From an uncultured Lachnospiraceae bacterium (lineage in GTDB: Bacteria; Bacillota; Clostridia; Lachnospirales; Lachnospiraceae): a stretch of 31,636 nt of DNA. Where the stretch lies: positions 1 through 31,636 of the forward strand of contig CAJUOE010000339.1 in assembly GCA_910587895.1 (NCBI GenBank), written 5' to 3'. Every line of letters starts with the position of its first letter. The stretch's first letter is position 1. The notes under the pieces were generated by a model. That model saw nothing but the letters and a program-made list of their open reading frames with translations. It ran no database searches and had not been told where the DNA came from. The translations under genes and the position numbers were made by a program. Shown one piece after another: positions 24,910 to 31,636 of the stretch.

Positions 24910-26256
24910 ATGGCAGAACAGATAAAGGGAAACATGGTTAGCGGCAATCCCACAAAAGCGTTGATCGCATTTACGCTGCCGATGGTTGCGGGCAACCTGT
25001 TTCAGCAGTTTTACAATATTATGGATTCCATCATCGTGGGAAATGTGGTAGGCGAGGATGCATTGGCGGCAGTGGGCGCGTCCACTGCCATTACCATGTT
25101 GTTCGTGATGGTGGCGATTGGCACCGGGATCGGATGTTCCGTGGTGATTTCACAGTTATTTGGAGCGAAACAGCTCGAACAGATGAAGACGGCGATTTCT
25201 ACGGCGCTTTTGTCCATTTTGGGATTCAGCCTTTTCTTGAGCCTGCTTGGAATCCTGATTAACCGGCAGCTTATGCGCCTGATGGGAACGCCGGAAAACA
25301 TTTTTCAGGATGCGGCGGAATATATGCAGATTTACTTTTTCGGGTTTGCATTTTTGTTCTTGTACAATGCTTTTTCCGCGATTTTTAATGCGCTTGGGGA
25401 TTCTATAAAGCCGCTCCTGTTTCTGATTTTTTCGTCCCTGTTAAATATTGTGCTGGATTTATATTTTGTGGCGCAGCTTCATATGGGCGTGCCGGGCGTA
25501 GCGTGGGCGACGCTGATTTCACAGGCGATATCTGCATTGTTGTCGTTCTTTTTCCTGATGCGCAAGCTGCGCGGGATCCAGACTGCGCAGTACGACAAGT
25601 TTGATGCAAAGCTTTTGGCAGGCATGATTAAGGTGGCGATTCCAACCATTGTGCAGCAGTCGATTGTTTCGGTCGGCATGTTGCTGATCCAGTCTGCGGT
25701 AAACCGTTTCGGTTCCACATTTCTTGCGGGGTATACGGCGGCGACGAAGATTGACGGGATCGCCATTGTGCCGATGGTGGCGGTTGGAAATGCAATGTCA
25801 ACGTATGTGGCGCAGAATATGGGTGCGAAGAAAACAGAGCGGGTTTCCATGGGCTATCGTATCTGTCTTGTGATGGCGGCTGGCATCGGGCTTTTGATTG
25901 CCCTGGCGCTGCATTTTACCGGGGAAGGCTTTGTAGGGCTTTTTCTAAACGCGGATTCCAGTGCGGAGGCAATTTCTGTCGGAACTTCTTACCTTAGCAC
26001 GGTGTCGCTGTTTTATTTCGTCATGGGCAGCATGAACGTCAGCAACGGCGTATTGCGCGGGGCGGCGGATATGGGCTGGTTTTTGTCGAGCAGCGTCTGC
26101 AACCTGCTTGTCAGGGTAACGCTGACCTATGCGCTTGCCGATGCGACGCAGGGGATGATTATTATGTGGGCGAACCCGGTCGGCTGGGCAGTGGGGCTTG
26201 TGATCGCCCTGATACGGTATTTTCAGGGGGGATGGAAGAAGAAGGAGATTATTTAG
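24910..26256 (+). CDS. MATE-family multidrug/Na+ efflux transporter
   Basis: A 448-residue inner-membrane transporter with about twelve membrane helices, exporting cationic or drug-like compounds in exchange for Na+ or H+. Family features include the N-terminal LPMVAGNLFQQFYNIMDSIIVGNVVG, the mirrored second half starting about residue 230 (MIKVAIPTIVQQSIVSVGML) and NALGDSIKPLL. Start ATG 24910 has AGGAAGG eight bases ahead and agrees with the promoter at 24841-24869. An in-frame ATG at 24790 also has a purine-rich site (AGAGAGG) and would add 40 residues; it lies upstream of the promoter I favour. Substrate cannot be told from sequence. Confidence 0.92.
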   Translation: MAEQIKGNMVSGNPTKALIAFTLPMVAGNLFQQFYNIMDSIIVGNVVGEDALAAVGASTAITMLFVMVAIGTGIGCSVVISQLFGAKQLEQMKTAISTALLSILGFSLFLSLLGILINRQLMRLMGTPENIFQDAAEYMQIYFFGFAFLFLYNAFSAIFNALGDSIKPLLFLIFSSLLNIVLDLYFVAQLHMGVPGVAWATLISQAISALLSFFFLMRKLRGIQTAQYDKFDAKLLAGMIKVAIPTIVQQSIVSVGMLLIQSAVNRFGSTFLAGYTAATKIDGIAIVPMVAVGNAMSTYVAQNMGAKKTERVSMGYRICLVMAAGIGLLIALALHFTGEGFVGLFLNADSSAEAISVGTSYLSTVSLFYFVMGSMNVSNGVLRGAADMGWFLSSSVCNLLVRVTLTYALADATQGMIIMWANPVGWAVGLVIALIRYFQGGWKKKEII

Positions 26257-26285
26257 GGGGAAATATCAAAAATAGCCGTAAATTC

Positions 26286-26325
26286 GCCGGGACAGGTCGT
26301 TTTGACCCATCCCGGCTGTTTTTGT
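26286..26325 (+). terminator. Terminator after the MATE gene
   Basis: GCCGGG (26286-26291) pairs with CCCGGC (26311-26316), with GGTC/GACC stacked inside, followed by TGTTTTTG. A second arm AGCCG near 26273 and T-rich sequence on the other strand could also stop leftward transcripts of the bspA-like gene. Confidence 0.82.
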
Positions 26326-26341
26326 CTGGAGCCGGCAACCC

Positions 26342-26983
26342 TTATTTGGTAATTTTAACCTTCTTGCCCTGCCCCTTTCCTTTGAAAAGTTTCTTATAAG
26401 CTTTCAGTTTCCTGGCTGGAACCTTGATCTTGGCGTTGGGTGCGATTTTTTGGAAGGCTTTTTTTCCTACGGATTTGATGTTTTTGGATTTTATGGTGAC
26501 TGTCCGAAGTTTTTTGCAGTTCTTGAATGCACTGGAGCCAATTTTCGTGACCTTCGAGCCGATGGTTACTTTGGTGAGCTTGCCGCAGCCTTCGAATGCA
26601 GAATTCTCAATGGTCTTGATGTTTGATCCGATGGTGACGGACGATACCTTGGATTTTTTCAGTGCATTTTTTGCGATCGTCGTCACCCGGAACGATTTGC
26701 CGCCGATGGTGACCGTCTTGGGAATCGTGACCTTGGTGGCTTTGGCATTTTTCAGCCCGGTGAATGCTGCCTGCCCGTTGTCCATAATATTGTATTTGTA
26801 TGCCTGGACGATATAGGGTCCTCCTTTCTTCGGCGTGATGCCAAAATACCTGGTAACCTTTCCAATGTAGCCGTTTATGCCGGTGATGGTCACGGAGGCG
26901 GTTCCGATGTTGGTATTGTCCTTGTAGGTTACGGTGTAATCCTTGCCCGGGGATAAGGTCTTGCCGCCCAGCTTGACGGTCAC
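26342..26983 (-). CDS. 3' fragment of a frameshifted BspA-type surface protein
   Basis: 213 residues from a GTG at 26983, without a ribosome binding site. It begins within a beta domain (SVTVKLGGKTLSPGKDYTV) of the same kind found near the end of the LamG surface protein at 1890-2110, then has LRR_5 repeats (VSSVTIGSNIKTIENSAFEGC) and a lysine-rich tail ending KKVKITK, again like the LamG protein. The preceding codons in this frame (GKCNA) continue the domain upstream, so the GTG is not a true start. It is the displaced C-terminal part of the gene at 26980-28398. Unless recoding occurs it is not translated. Confidence 0.78.
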   Translation of the reverse strand: MTVKLGGKTLSPGKDYTVTYKDNTNIGTASVTITGINGYIGKVTRYFGITPKKGGPYIVQAYKYNIMDNGQAAFTGLKNAKATKVTIPKTVTIGGKSFRVTTIAKNALKKSKVSSVTIGSNIKTIENSAFEGCGKLTKVTIGSKVTKIGSSAFKNCKKLRTVTIKSKNIKSVGKKAFQKIAPNAKIKVPARKLKAYKKLFKGKGQGKKVKITK

Positions 26984-28398
26984 GGATGCGTTACACTTTC
27001 CGGGATGGTGGTATTGTTACAGCCGGTTATCAGGGTGTTGCTTTCCGTCTCAATGACGGCGTTGCAATTCTCCCTGCTGTCATACGTCGGGTTTCCGGCG
27101 GCGACGGTTATCCTTTCCAGCCCGTCAAGCAGGGGAATGTATCCCGCATTATCATAACGATAATTTGTCTCAAATGAGCGGATAAGTTTTATATTTGCCG
27201 GGATATTTAATTCGGTTATGCCGTATATTGGGCCGTCGAGCGTATCAACGCTGTTTATGTATTCTTCTGTTATTCCATTTTCGACAATTTCAAACGATGT
27301 ATCGGTTGGAATGGTGGTATTTTTACAGCCCAGTTCCAGGGTGGCGCCAACTTTTTTCAGGTCTTTAAATTCTCCCTTGCGGATAATTGCGTTGCAGCCG
27401 TCCCTGCTGTCATACTTCTCATTTCCATCGGCTACCGTAATCTGCCCCAGGCCGGTGCATCCGAGAAAAGCATTTCCATCAATGTAAGATACGCTTGCCG
27501 GGATATGTATGCCAGATAAGCTGCTGCAATTTAAAAATGACTTCATACGGATATAGGTTACATTTCCTCCAATGGTAACATCTTTCAAGCCAGCGCAATC
27601 CTCAAATGCAGACGCGTCAATGGTTGCCACATTTTCCGGGATCGTGATGGAAGTTAAGCTGCTGCAGCCGGAAAAGGTATATTGTTCAATGGCTGCAAGC
27701 TGTGAGGGAAGCGTTATTTCCTTCAGGCTGGAGCAGCCGCTAAATGCGTATATCCCGATGCTCTCCACACTGTCTGGAATCGTTACAGATGTTAAGCTGG
27801 CACAATTCTTAAATGTAGCAGCGTTGATGCTTGCAATGCTGTTGGGAAGGCTGATGCCGGTCAGGCTGGAACAATTTTCAAATACGCCGCCGTCAATCTC
27901 TGTTACGCCCTCCATAATCGTTACGTCTGCCAGAGATGTACAGAACGCAAATGCATCTCCGCCGATGGTTTTTACATTTTGGGGGATGGTTATGGATTTT
28001 AATCGGCTGCAAAGGGCAAAAGCATAACTGCCAATGTCTGTGATGCTGTCAGGAAGGCTTATGCGTGTTATGTAAGGACAGTCGTAAAAAGCCCATGCCT
28101 CAATCACGGTGACGCCTTCCGGGATGGTGACGCCGGTCAGGCAGCCATAGTATTGAAAAGCAGATTCACCGATAATAGTCACCTTCTTGCCCTCAATTTC
28201 CGAGGGAATCGTGATGTCCCCGCCATAGCCCAGGTAGCCGGTGATGGTTACGCTTGCCCCATCCTCATTCACTGTGTACTCATAGTCTCCGCTTGTCAGT
28301 TCCTGCGCCGCTTCTGCCTCCATGCCATACATGGGGATGGCTGTCAGCACAAGCAGCAGCGCCAGCGCGGACGCCAGCAGTTTTTTTGTTAGTTTCAT
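26980..28398 (-). CDS. BspA-like leucine-rich-repeat surface protein, frame broken at its 3' end
   Basis: 472 residues with a signal peptide (MKLTKKLLASALALLLVLTA, cleavage after AEA at about 33) and about a dozen LRR_5 repeats of 23 residues (pattern AFxxCSSLxxITIPxxVxxI). These cell-surface proteins bind host or microbial partners. GGAGG precedes ATG 28398. The frame ends abruptly inside a repeat at IPESVTHP, and the C-terminal part of the protein continues in another frame from 26983. At the junction the LRR motif IPES and the beta-domain motif GKCNASV share GGAAAG, which fits a deletion through short homology. The truncated product would still be secreted but lacks its C-terminal domain. 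Confidence 0.85.
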   Translation of the reverse strand: MKLTKKLLASALALLLVLTAIPMYGMEAEAAQELTSGDYEYTVNEDGASVTITGYLGYGGDITIPSEIEGKKVTIIGESAFQYYGCLTGVTIPEGVTVIEAWAFYDCPYITRISLPDSITDIGSYAFALCSRLKSITIPQNVKTIGGDAFAFCTSLADVTIMEGVTEIDGGVFENCSSLTGISLPNSIASINAATFKNCASLTSVTIPDSVESIGIYAFSGCSSLKEITLPSQLAAIEQYTFSGCSSLTSITIPENVATIDASAFEDCAGLKDVTIGGNVTYIRMKSFLNCSSLSGIHIPASVSYIDGNAFLGCTGLGQITVADGNEKYDSRDGCNAIIRKGEFKDLKKVGATLELGCKNTTIPTDTSFEIVENGITEEYINSVDTLDGPIYGITELNIPANIKLIRSFETNYRYDNAGYIPLLDGLERITVAAGNPTYDSRENCNAVIETESNTLITGCNNTTIPESVTHP

Positions 28399-28448
28399 TT
28401 CTTTTCCTCCGTTTCCTTCTTGATTTGTATTAAGAAAACCAAAGAAAA

Positions 28449-28477
28449 GAGCAGACTGAAAAAACCGCAGTCTGCTC
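28449..28477 (-). other. Stable hairpin in the region upstream of the bspA-like gene
   Basis: GAGCAGACT (28449-28457) and AGTCTGCTC (28469-28477) form a perfect 9-bp stem with an 11-base loop. Reading leftward it is followed by TTTTCTTTGGTTTTC, so it could act as a terminator or attenuator in the leader of the surface-protein gene. A smaller dyad (CCGA..TCGG, 28487-28499) lies next to it. No known riboswitch is recognised. The rest of 28399-28558 shows nothing else I can name. Confidence 0.5.
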
Positions 28478-28558
28478 GTAAACTCCGATTTCCCACTCGG
28501 AATCCTCCAAAGGCAGGATGCGGTGGCTGGAAAATACTATGGAAAGCAAAGATTCTGA

Positions 28559-28587
28559 TTGAGATAAATGTCGGATAATGTTATACT
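28559..28587 (+). promoter_or_regulatory. Promoter of the hydrogenase cluster
   Basis: TTGAGA at 28559-28564 and TATACT at 28582-28587 with a 17-base spacer, start near 28594, about 36 bases before the first gene. Confidence 0.75.
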
Positions 28588-28629
28588 AAAATGGTGACAC
28601 AGAAGAAACTTATTTAAGGAGGAGAAGGT

Positions 28630-29133
28630 TTGGAAGCAAAGGAACAAAAGGTACTGGATGAGATACTGAAATCTCATGATTACAACCAGACAGCAGTGAT
28701 TGCAATTATGCAGGATATCCAGAAGGTATACCGCTATCTGCCGGAGGACGCGCTGTGCTATATTGCCGGGAAACTGGATTTGAGCGAGGCGAAAGTGTAC
28801 GGTGTGGCGACATTTTATGAGAATTTTTCTCTGGAGCCCAAAGGAAAATACGTCATCAAAATCTGTGACGGAACGGCATGTCATGTAAGGAAATCTACGG
28901 AGATACTCAACGAAATCCGCAGTCTTCTGGGCGTGACAGAAGCAAAGCCTACCACGGACGATATGATGTTTACCGTGGAAACAGTATCTTGCCTGGGAGC
29001 CTGCGGACTGGCTCCGGTATGTACCGTCAATGACGAGGTACATCCCGCGATGACGCCGGAGAAGGCAAGGGAGCTGATCAAAGAACTGAAAGAGGGCAAA
29101 GCTGCCGGAGAGGAGGCTGCAGATGAGAATTAA
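28630..29133 (+). CDS. hydC: NAD-linked [FeFe]-hydrogenase subunit gamma, NuoE-like
   Basis: A 167-residue thioredoxin-like [2Fe-2S] protein, the small electron-transfer subunit of trimeric bifurcating hydrogenases (HydC) or of NADP-reducing hydrogenase (HndA). The fold shows YLPEDALCYIAGKL, GVATFYENF, and the four cluster cysteines in CDGTACHV and CLGACGLAP. The start is TTG 28630 with a strong AAGGAGGAG about six bases upstream; no ATG fits. It overlaps hydB by eleven bases, so translation is coupled. Soluble, cytoplasmic. Confidence 0.9.
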   Translation: MEAKEQKVLDEILKSHDYNQTAVIAIMQDIQKVYRYLPEDALCYIAGKLDLSEAKVYGVATFYENFSLEPKGKYVIKICDGTACHVRKSTEILNEIRSLLGVTEAKPTTDDMMFTVETVSCLGACGLAPVCTVNDEVHPAMTPEKARELIKELKEGKAAGEEAADEN

Positions 29134-31012
29134 TACGAGAAAAGAGCTGGAAGCGAGAAGAAAAGAATATGCGGCATCCTTAAAGACACAGAAGAAACAG
29201 ATTTTAATCTGTGCCGGGACCGGATGCGTTGCGGGCGGTTCCCTGAACATTTTTGCAAAGCTGCAGGAGATTCTCATTGCGCGTGGTATCAAATGTTCCC
29301 TGGTGCTTGAGAAAGAGCCCCACGATGACAGCGTTGGCCTGAAAAAATCGGGCTGCCATGGATTTTGTGAGATGGGTCCGTTGCTTCGTATTGAGCCGAA
29401 AGGAATCCTGTATGTCAAGGTAAAAGTCGAAGATTGTGAAGAGATTATTGAGAAGAGCATTGTCGGCGACGAGGTGATTGACCGTCTTGTTTATCACGAC
29501 CAGAATGGGGAGGCCTATGAGAAACAGGACGACATTCCATTCTATAAGCAGCAGACGCGCGTAGCGCTTGAAGACTGCGGAAGAATCAATGCGGAATCGA
29601 TCAAGGAATACATAGCGGTGGGAGGCTACAGTGCAGTGGCAAAAGCATTGTTCGACATGACGCCGCAGCAGATTGTGGACGAGGTGAACGAGGCCTGCCT
29701 GCGTGGACGAGGCGGCGGTGGATTCCCCACCGGACGGAAATGGGCGCAGGTACTGGCGCAGGACGAAGAGGTGAAGTATGTGGTATGTAACGGCGACGAG
29801 GGCGACCCCGGAGCGTTTATGGATCGAAGCATGATGGAGGGAGATCCCCATCGTGTCATCGAGGGAATGCTGATTGCCGGAATTGCCACAGGAGCGCATT
29901 ATGGATATATCTATGTGCGTGCGGAATATCCTCTGGCTGTGGAGCGTCTGCAGACGGCTATCAATAAGGCAGAGGAAAAGGGACTGTTAGGAAAGAATAT
30001 TTTGGGTTCCGGCTTTGATTTTGATTTGAAAATCAGCCAGGGCGCAGGCGCATTCGTCTGCGGAGAGGGCTCGGCGCTGACCGCATCCATCGAAGGAAAC
30101 CGCGGCATGCCAAGGGTAAAACCGCCCCGTACCGTGGAGAAGGGCCTGTTCGAGAAACCGACCGTGTTAAATAACGTGGAGACGTACTGTAACGTTCCGC
30201 CGATTATCTTAAAGGGCGCAGAGTGGTATAAGACAATCGGCCCGGACAACAACCATGGAACGAAGGCATTTGCGCTGACAGGAAATGTCATGAATACTGG
30301 ACTGATTGAGGTGCCGATGGGAACTCCGCTTCGCAAAGTTATTTTCGATATCGGCGGCGGCGTCAAAGGCGGCGATTTCAAGGCGGTGCAGATTGGCGGG
30401 CCTTCCGGCGGGTGCCTCTGCATCAGCGCTACCGAGGATCATCTGGATTTGCATCTGGATTTTGATTCCCTCAAGAAAGTGGGAGCCATGATTGGCAGCG
30501 GCGGCCTGGTTGTTATGAATGACAAGAGCTGTATGGTGGAAGTGGCAAGATTCTTTATGAACTTTACGCAGAACGAATCCTGTGGAAAATGCATTCCCTG
30601 CCGCGAGGGCACGAAACGGATGCTGGAGCTTTTGAACGACATCTGCGAGGGACGCGGAACGATGGAGCATATTACGCTGCTGGAAGAGCTGGCGTCCACG
30701 ATTTCCGCTACGGCGCTCTGCGGATTGGGCAAGACGGCGGCGTCTCCGGTTGTCAGCACGATGAAATATTTCCGGGAAGAGTATCTTGCCCATGTACAGG
30801 ATAAGAAATGTCCGGCGGGTCAGTGTAAGGCGCTTGTAACCCTCCAGATTGATCCGGAATTGTGCAAGGGCTGCAGCAAGTGTGCAAGAGTCTGCCCGGT
30901 TGGCGCGATTTCCGGCGAGATTAAGAAACCATTTACCATTGATACGAGCAAATGTATTAAGTGTGGAGCCTGCAAGGAAGGCTGTAATTTCCACGCGGTG
31001 ATAGAAGTGTAG
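29123..31012 (+). CDS. hydB: NAD-linked [FeFe]-hydrogenase subunit beta, NuoF-like
   Basis: 629 residues. Order: an N-terminal thioredoxin-like [2Fe-2S] domain (GTGCVAGGSLN to CHGFCEMGP, about 30-90), the NuoF core with the NADH/FMN glycine-rich loop GRGGGGFPTGRKW (about 194-206) and CNGDEGDPGAFMDRS, an SLBB domain, the [4Fe-4S] site CGKCIPCREGTKRM (C487, C490, C493), and a C-terminal 2[4Fe-4S] ferredoxin (CKGCSKCARVCP, CIKCGACKEGC). This is the flavin subunit that takes electrons from NADH, and with ferredoxin feeds HydA, or runs in reverse. It lies between hydC and hydA, twelve bases before the latter. Confidence 0.93.
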   Translation: MRINTRKELEARRKEYAASLKTQKKQILICAGTGCVAGGSLNIFAKLQEILIARGIKCSLVLEKEPHDDSVGLKKSGCHGFCEMGPLLRIEPKGILYVKVKVEDCEEIIEKSIVGDEVIDRLVYHDQNGEAYEKQDDIPFYKQQTRVALEDCGRINAESIKEYIAVGGYSAVAKALFDMTPQQIVDEVNEACLRGRGGGGFPTGRKWAQVLAQDEEVKYVVCNGDEGDPGAFMDRSMMEGDPHRVIEGMLIAGIATGAHYGYIYVRAEYPLAVERLQTAINKAEEKGLLGKNILGSGFDFDLKISQGAGAFVCGEGSALTASIEGNRGMPRVKPPRTVEKGLFEKPTVLNNVETYCNVPPIILKGAEWYKTIGPDNNHGTKAFALTGNVMNTGLIEVPMGTPLRKVIFDIGGGVKGGDFKAVQIGGPSGGCLCISATEDHLDLHLDFDSLKKVGAMIGSGGLVVMNDKSCMVEVARFFMNFTQNESCGKCIPCREGTKRMLELLNDICEGRGTMEHITLLEELASTISATALCGLGKTAASPVVSTMKYFREEYLAHVQDKKCPAGQCKALVTLQIDPELCKGCSKCARVCPVGAISGEIKKPFTIDTSKCIKCGACKEGCNFHAVIEV

Positions 31013-31024
31013 GAGGGAACGGAC

Positions 31025-31636
31025 ATGGAAAAATATATGATTATTGACGGAGAGCGTGTACCGTTCACCGATGAGAAAAATATTCTTGCGGTTATCCGTA
31101 AGGCGGGGATTATCTTACCGACATTCTGTTATTATTCGGATTTGTCCATCTACGGGGCATGTCGTATGTGCGTGGTGGAGGATAACCGGGGAGGCATCGT
31201 GGCGTCCTGTTCCACGCCGCCGAAGAACGGCATGGAAATCCGCACAAACACACCGCAGCTTTACTATCACAGGAAACGTATCCTGGAGCTGCTTTTAGCG
31301 GCGCATTGCAGGGATTGTACGACCTGTGAGAAGAATGGGAAATGTAAATTGCAGGAGCTGGCGAACCGTTTCGCCATTCCCAGCGTACGGTTTGAGAATA
31401 CCAATCCGATTCGCCCGATTGATACTTCCTCCAAGGCGATTGTGCGCAATCCCAACAAATGCATTCTCTGTGGAGACTGCGTGAGGGTCTGCAGTGAGAT
31501 TCAGCACGTAGGAGCCATTGATTTTGCGCACCGTGGTTCCGATATGGAGATTGACGCGGAGAATATCGAGCTTGAGGACGTACTTAAGAACCTTCTTGAC
31601 GAGGCGGTTTCCCGGGGGCTCATCGAGGACAGTATC
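31025..31636 (+). CDS. hydA: [FeFe]-hydrogenase subunit alpha, N-terminal part, cut by window edge; odd 3' end
   Basis: Visible: 204 codons from ATG 31025 (GGAGG upstream), no stop before the edge. Residues 1-70 are a [2Fe-2S] domain (C35, C46, C49, C62), followed by the His-Cys [4Fe-4S] domain (H94, C98, C101, C107) and the start of the two-cluster domain (C146, C149, C152, C156; CILCGDCVRVCSEIQ). This order is typical of HydA and NuoG-like proteins; the neighbours favour HydA. After FAHRGSDM (residue 174) a second CxxCxxCxxxCP is expected; instead the sequence IELEDVLKNLLDEAVSRGLI then EDSI appears, which looks like the N-terminal region of type-2 galactose-1-phosphate uridylyltransferase. 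The catalytic H-cluster domain lies outside or is missing. See findings. Confidence 0.8.
   Translation, partial: MEKYMIIDGERVPFTDEKNILAVIRKAGIILPTFCYYSDLSIYGACRMCVVEDNRGGIVASCSTPPKNGMEIRTNTPQLYYHRKRILELLLAAHCRDCTTCEKNGKCKLQELANRFAIPSVRFENTNPIRPIDTSSKAIVRNPNKCILCGDCVRVCSEIQHVGAIDFAHRGSDMEIDAENIELEDVLKNLLDEAVSRGLIEDSI

Noticed and set aside
28405..28560. Known riboswitch before the bspA-like gene
   Set aside because: I could not match it to c-di-GMP, T-box, or other conserved cores; only a simple hairpin is supported.
28537..29460. Minus-strand 307-codon frame opposite hydC-hydB
   Set aside because: Long but antisense to two clear genes; its sequence looks like shadow translation and has no family resemblance.

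Overview
The window reads as chromosomal DNA of a Gram-positive, anaerobic, spore-forming-lineage Clostridia, most likely a Lachnospiraceae relative. The support is: spoIIGA and sigE with a Spo0A-type promoter, AddAB recombination nuclease, AggAgg-type ribosome binding sites, sigma-A promoters with 17-bp spacers, a CIRCE/HrcA operator, a BspA-type leucine-rich-repeat surface protein, and an electron-bifurcating type [FeFe]-hydrogenase cluster. No rRNA, tRNA, CRISPR, insertion sequence or prophage was found. This is read by eye from sequence; no searches were run.

Layout. 1-2470: the 3' part of a large secreted surface/carbohydrate-binding protein (LamG, Ig-like, FIVAR repeats, InlB repeat, Gly-rich repeats, Fn3-like end) with no proper start, behind two divergent perfect-consensus promoters. 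2553-4016: an AAA/DUF4143 ATPase behind three repeats spaced 33 bp. 4075-5677: spoIIGA-sigE, the mother-cell sporulation sigma module. 5761-7362: beta-CASP metallo-beta-lactamase RNase. 7331-7858 (minus): a 5'-truncated sigG remnant. 7880-9506: acetate kinase plus a small unknown gene, closed by a terminator. 9518-19965: a rightward run addB-addA-maf-small acidic protein-FAD oxidoreductase-PrsA-like lipoprotein, closed by a terminator. 20036-21982: a BlaI/BlaR1-type regulator pair with a clear palindromic operator. 22040-22443: a type I toxin-antitoxin module (28-aa hydrophobic toxin, convergent antisense RNA) not described by any long ORF. 22476-24707 (minus): htpG with CIRCE. 24841-26325: MATE efflux pump. 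26342-28398 (minus): a BspA-like surface protein broken into two frames. 28559-31636: hydC-hydB-hydA (NAD-linked [FeFe]-hydrogenase), the last gene cut by the window edge.

How parts work together. SpoIIGA is the membrane protease that activates pro-SigE made from the same operon. AddB and AddA form one helicase-nuclease. BlaI and the M56 membrane protease form a signalling pair. HydC and HydB pass electrons between NAD(H) and HydA, and acetate kinase provides ATP in the same fermentative metabolism.

The most notable observations are signs of rearrangement: a surface gene with no start, a sigG fragment cut at the same place where sigma region 2 begins to be conserved and lying on the opposite strand, a bspA gene broken at an apparent deletion junction, and a hydA gene whose last visible ~30 codons look like galactose-1-phosphate uridylyltransferase rather than hydrogenase. 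Some of these could be assembly artefacts at sequence ends. The clearest compact system is the type I toxin-antitoxin locus at 22.0-22.4 kb. I saw no convincing wholly new multi-gene system.
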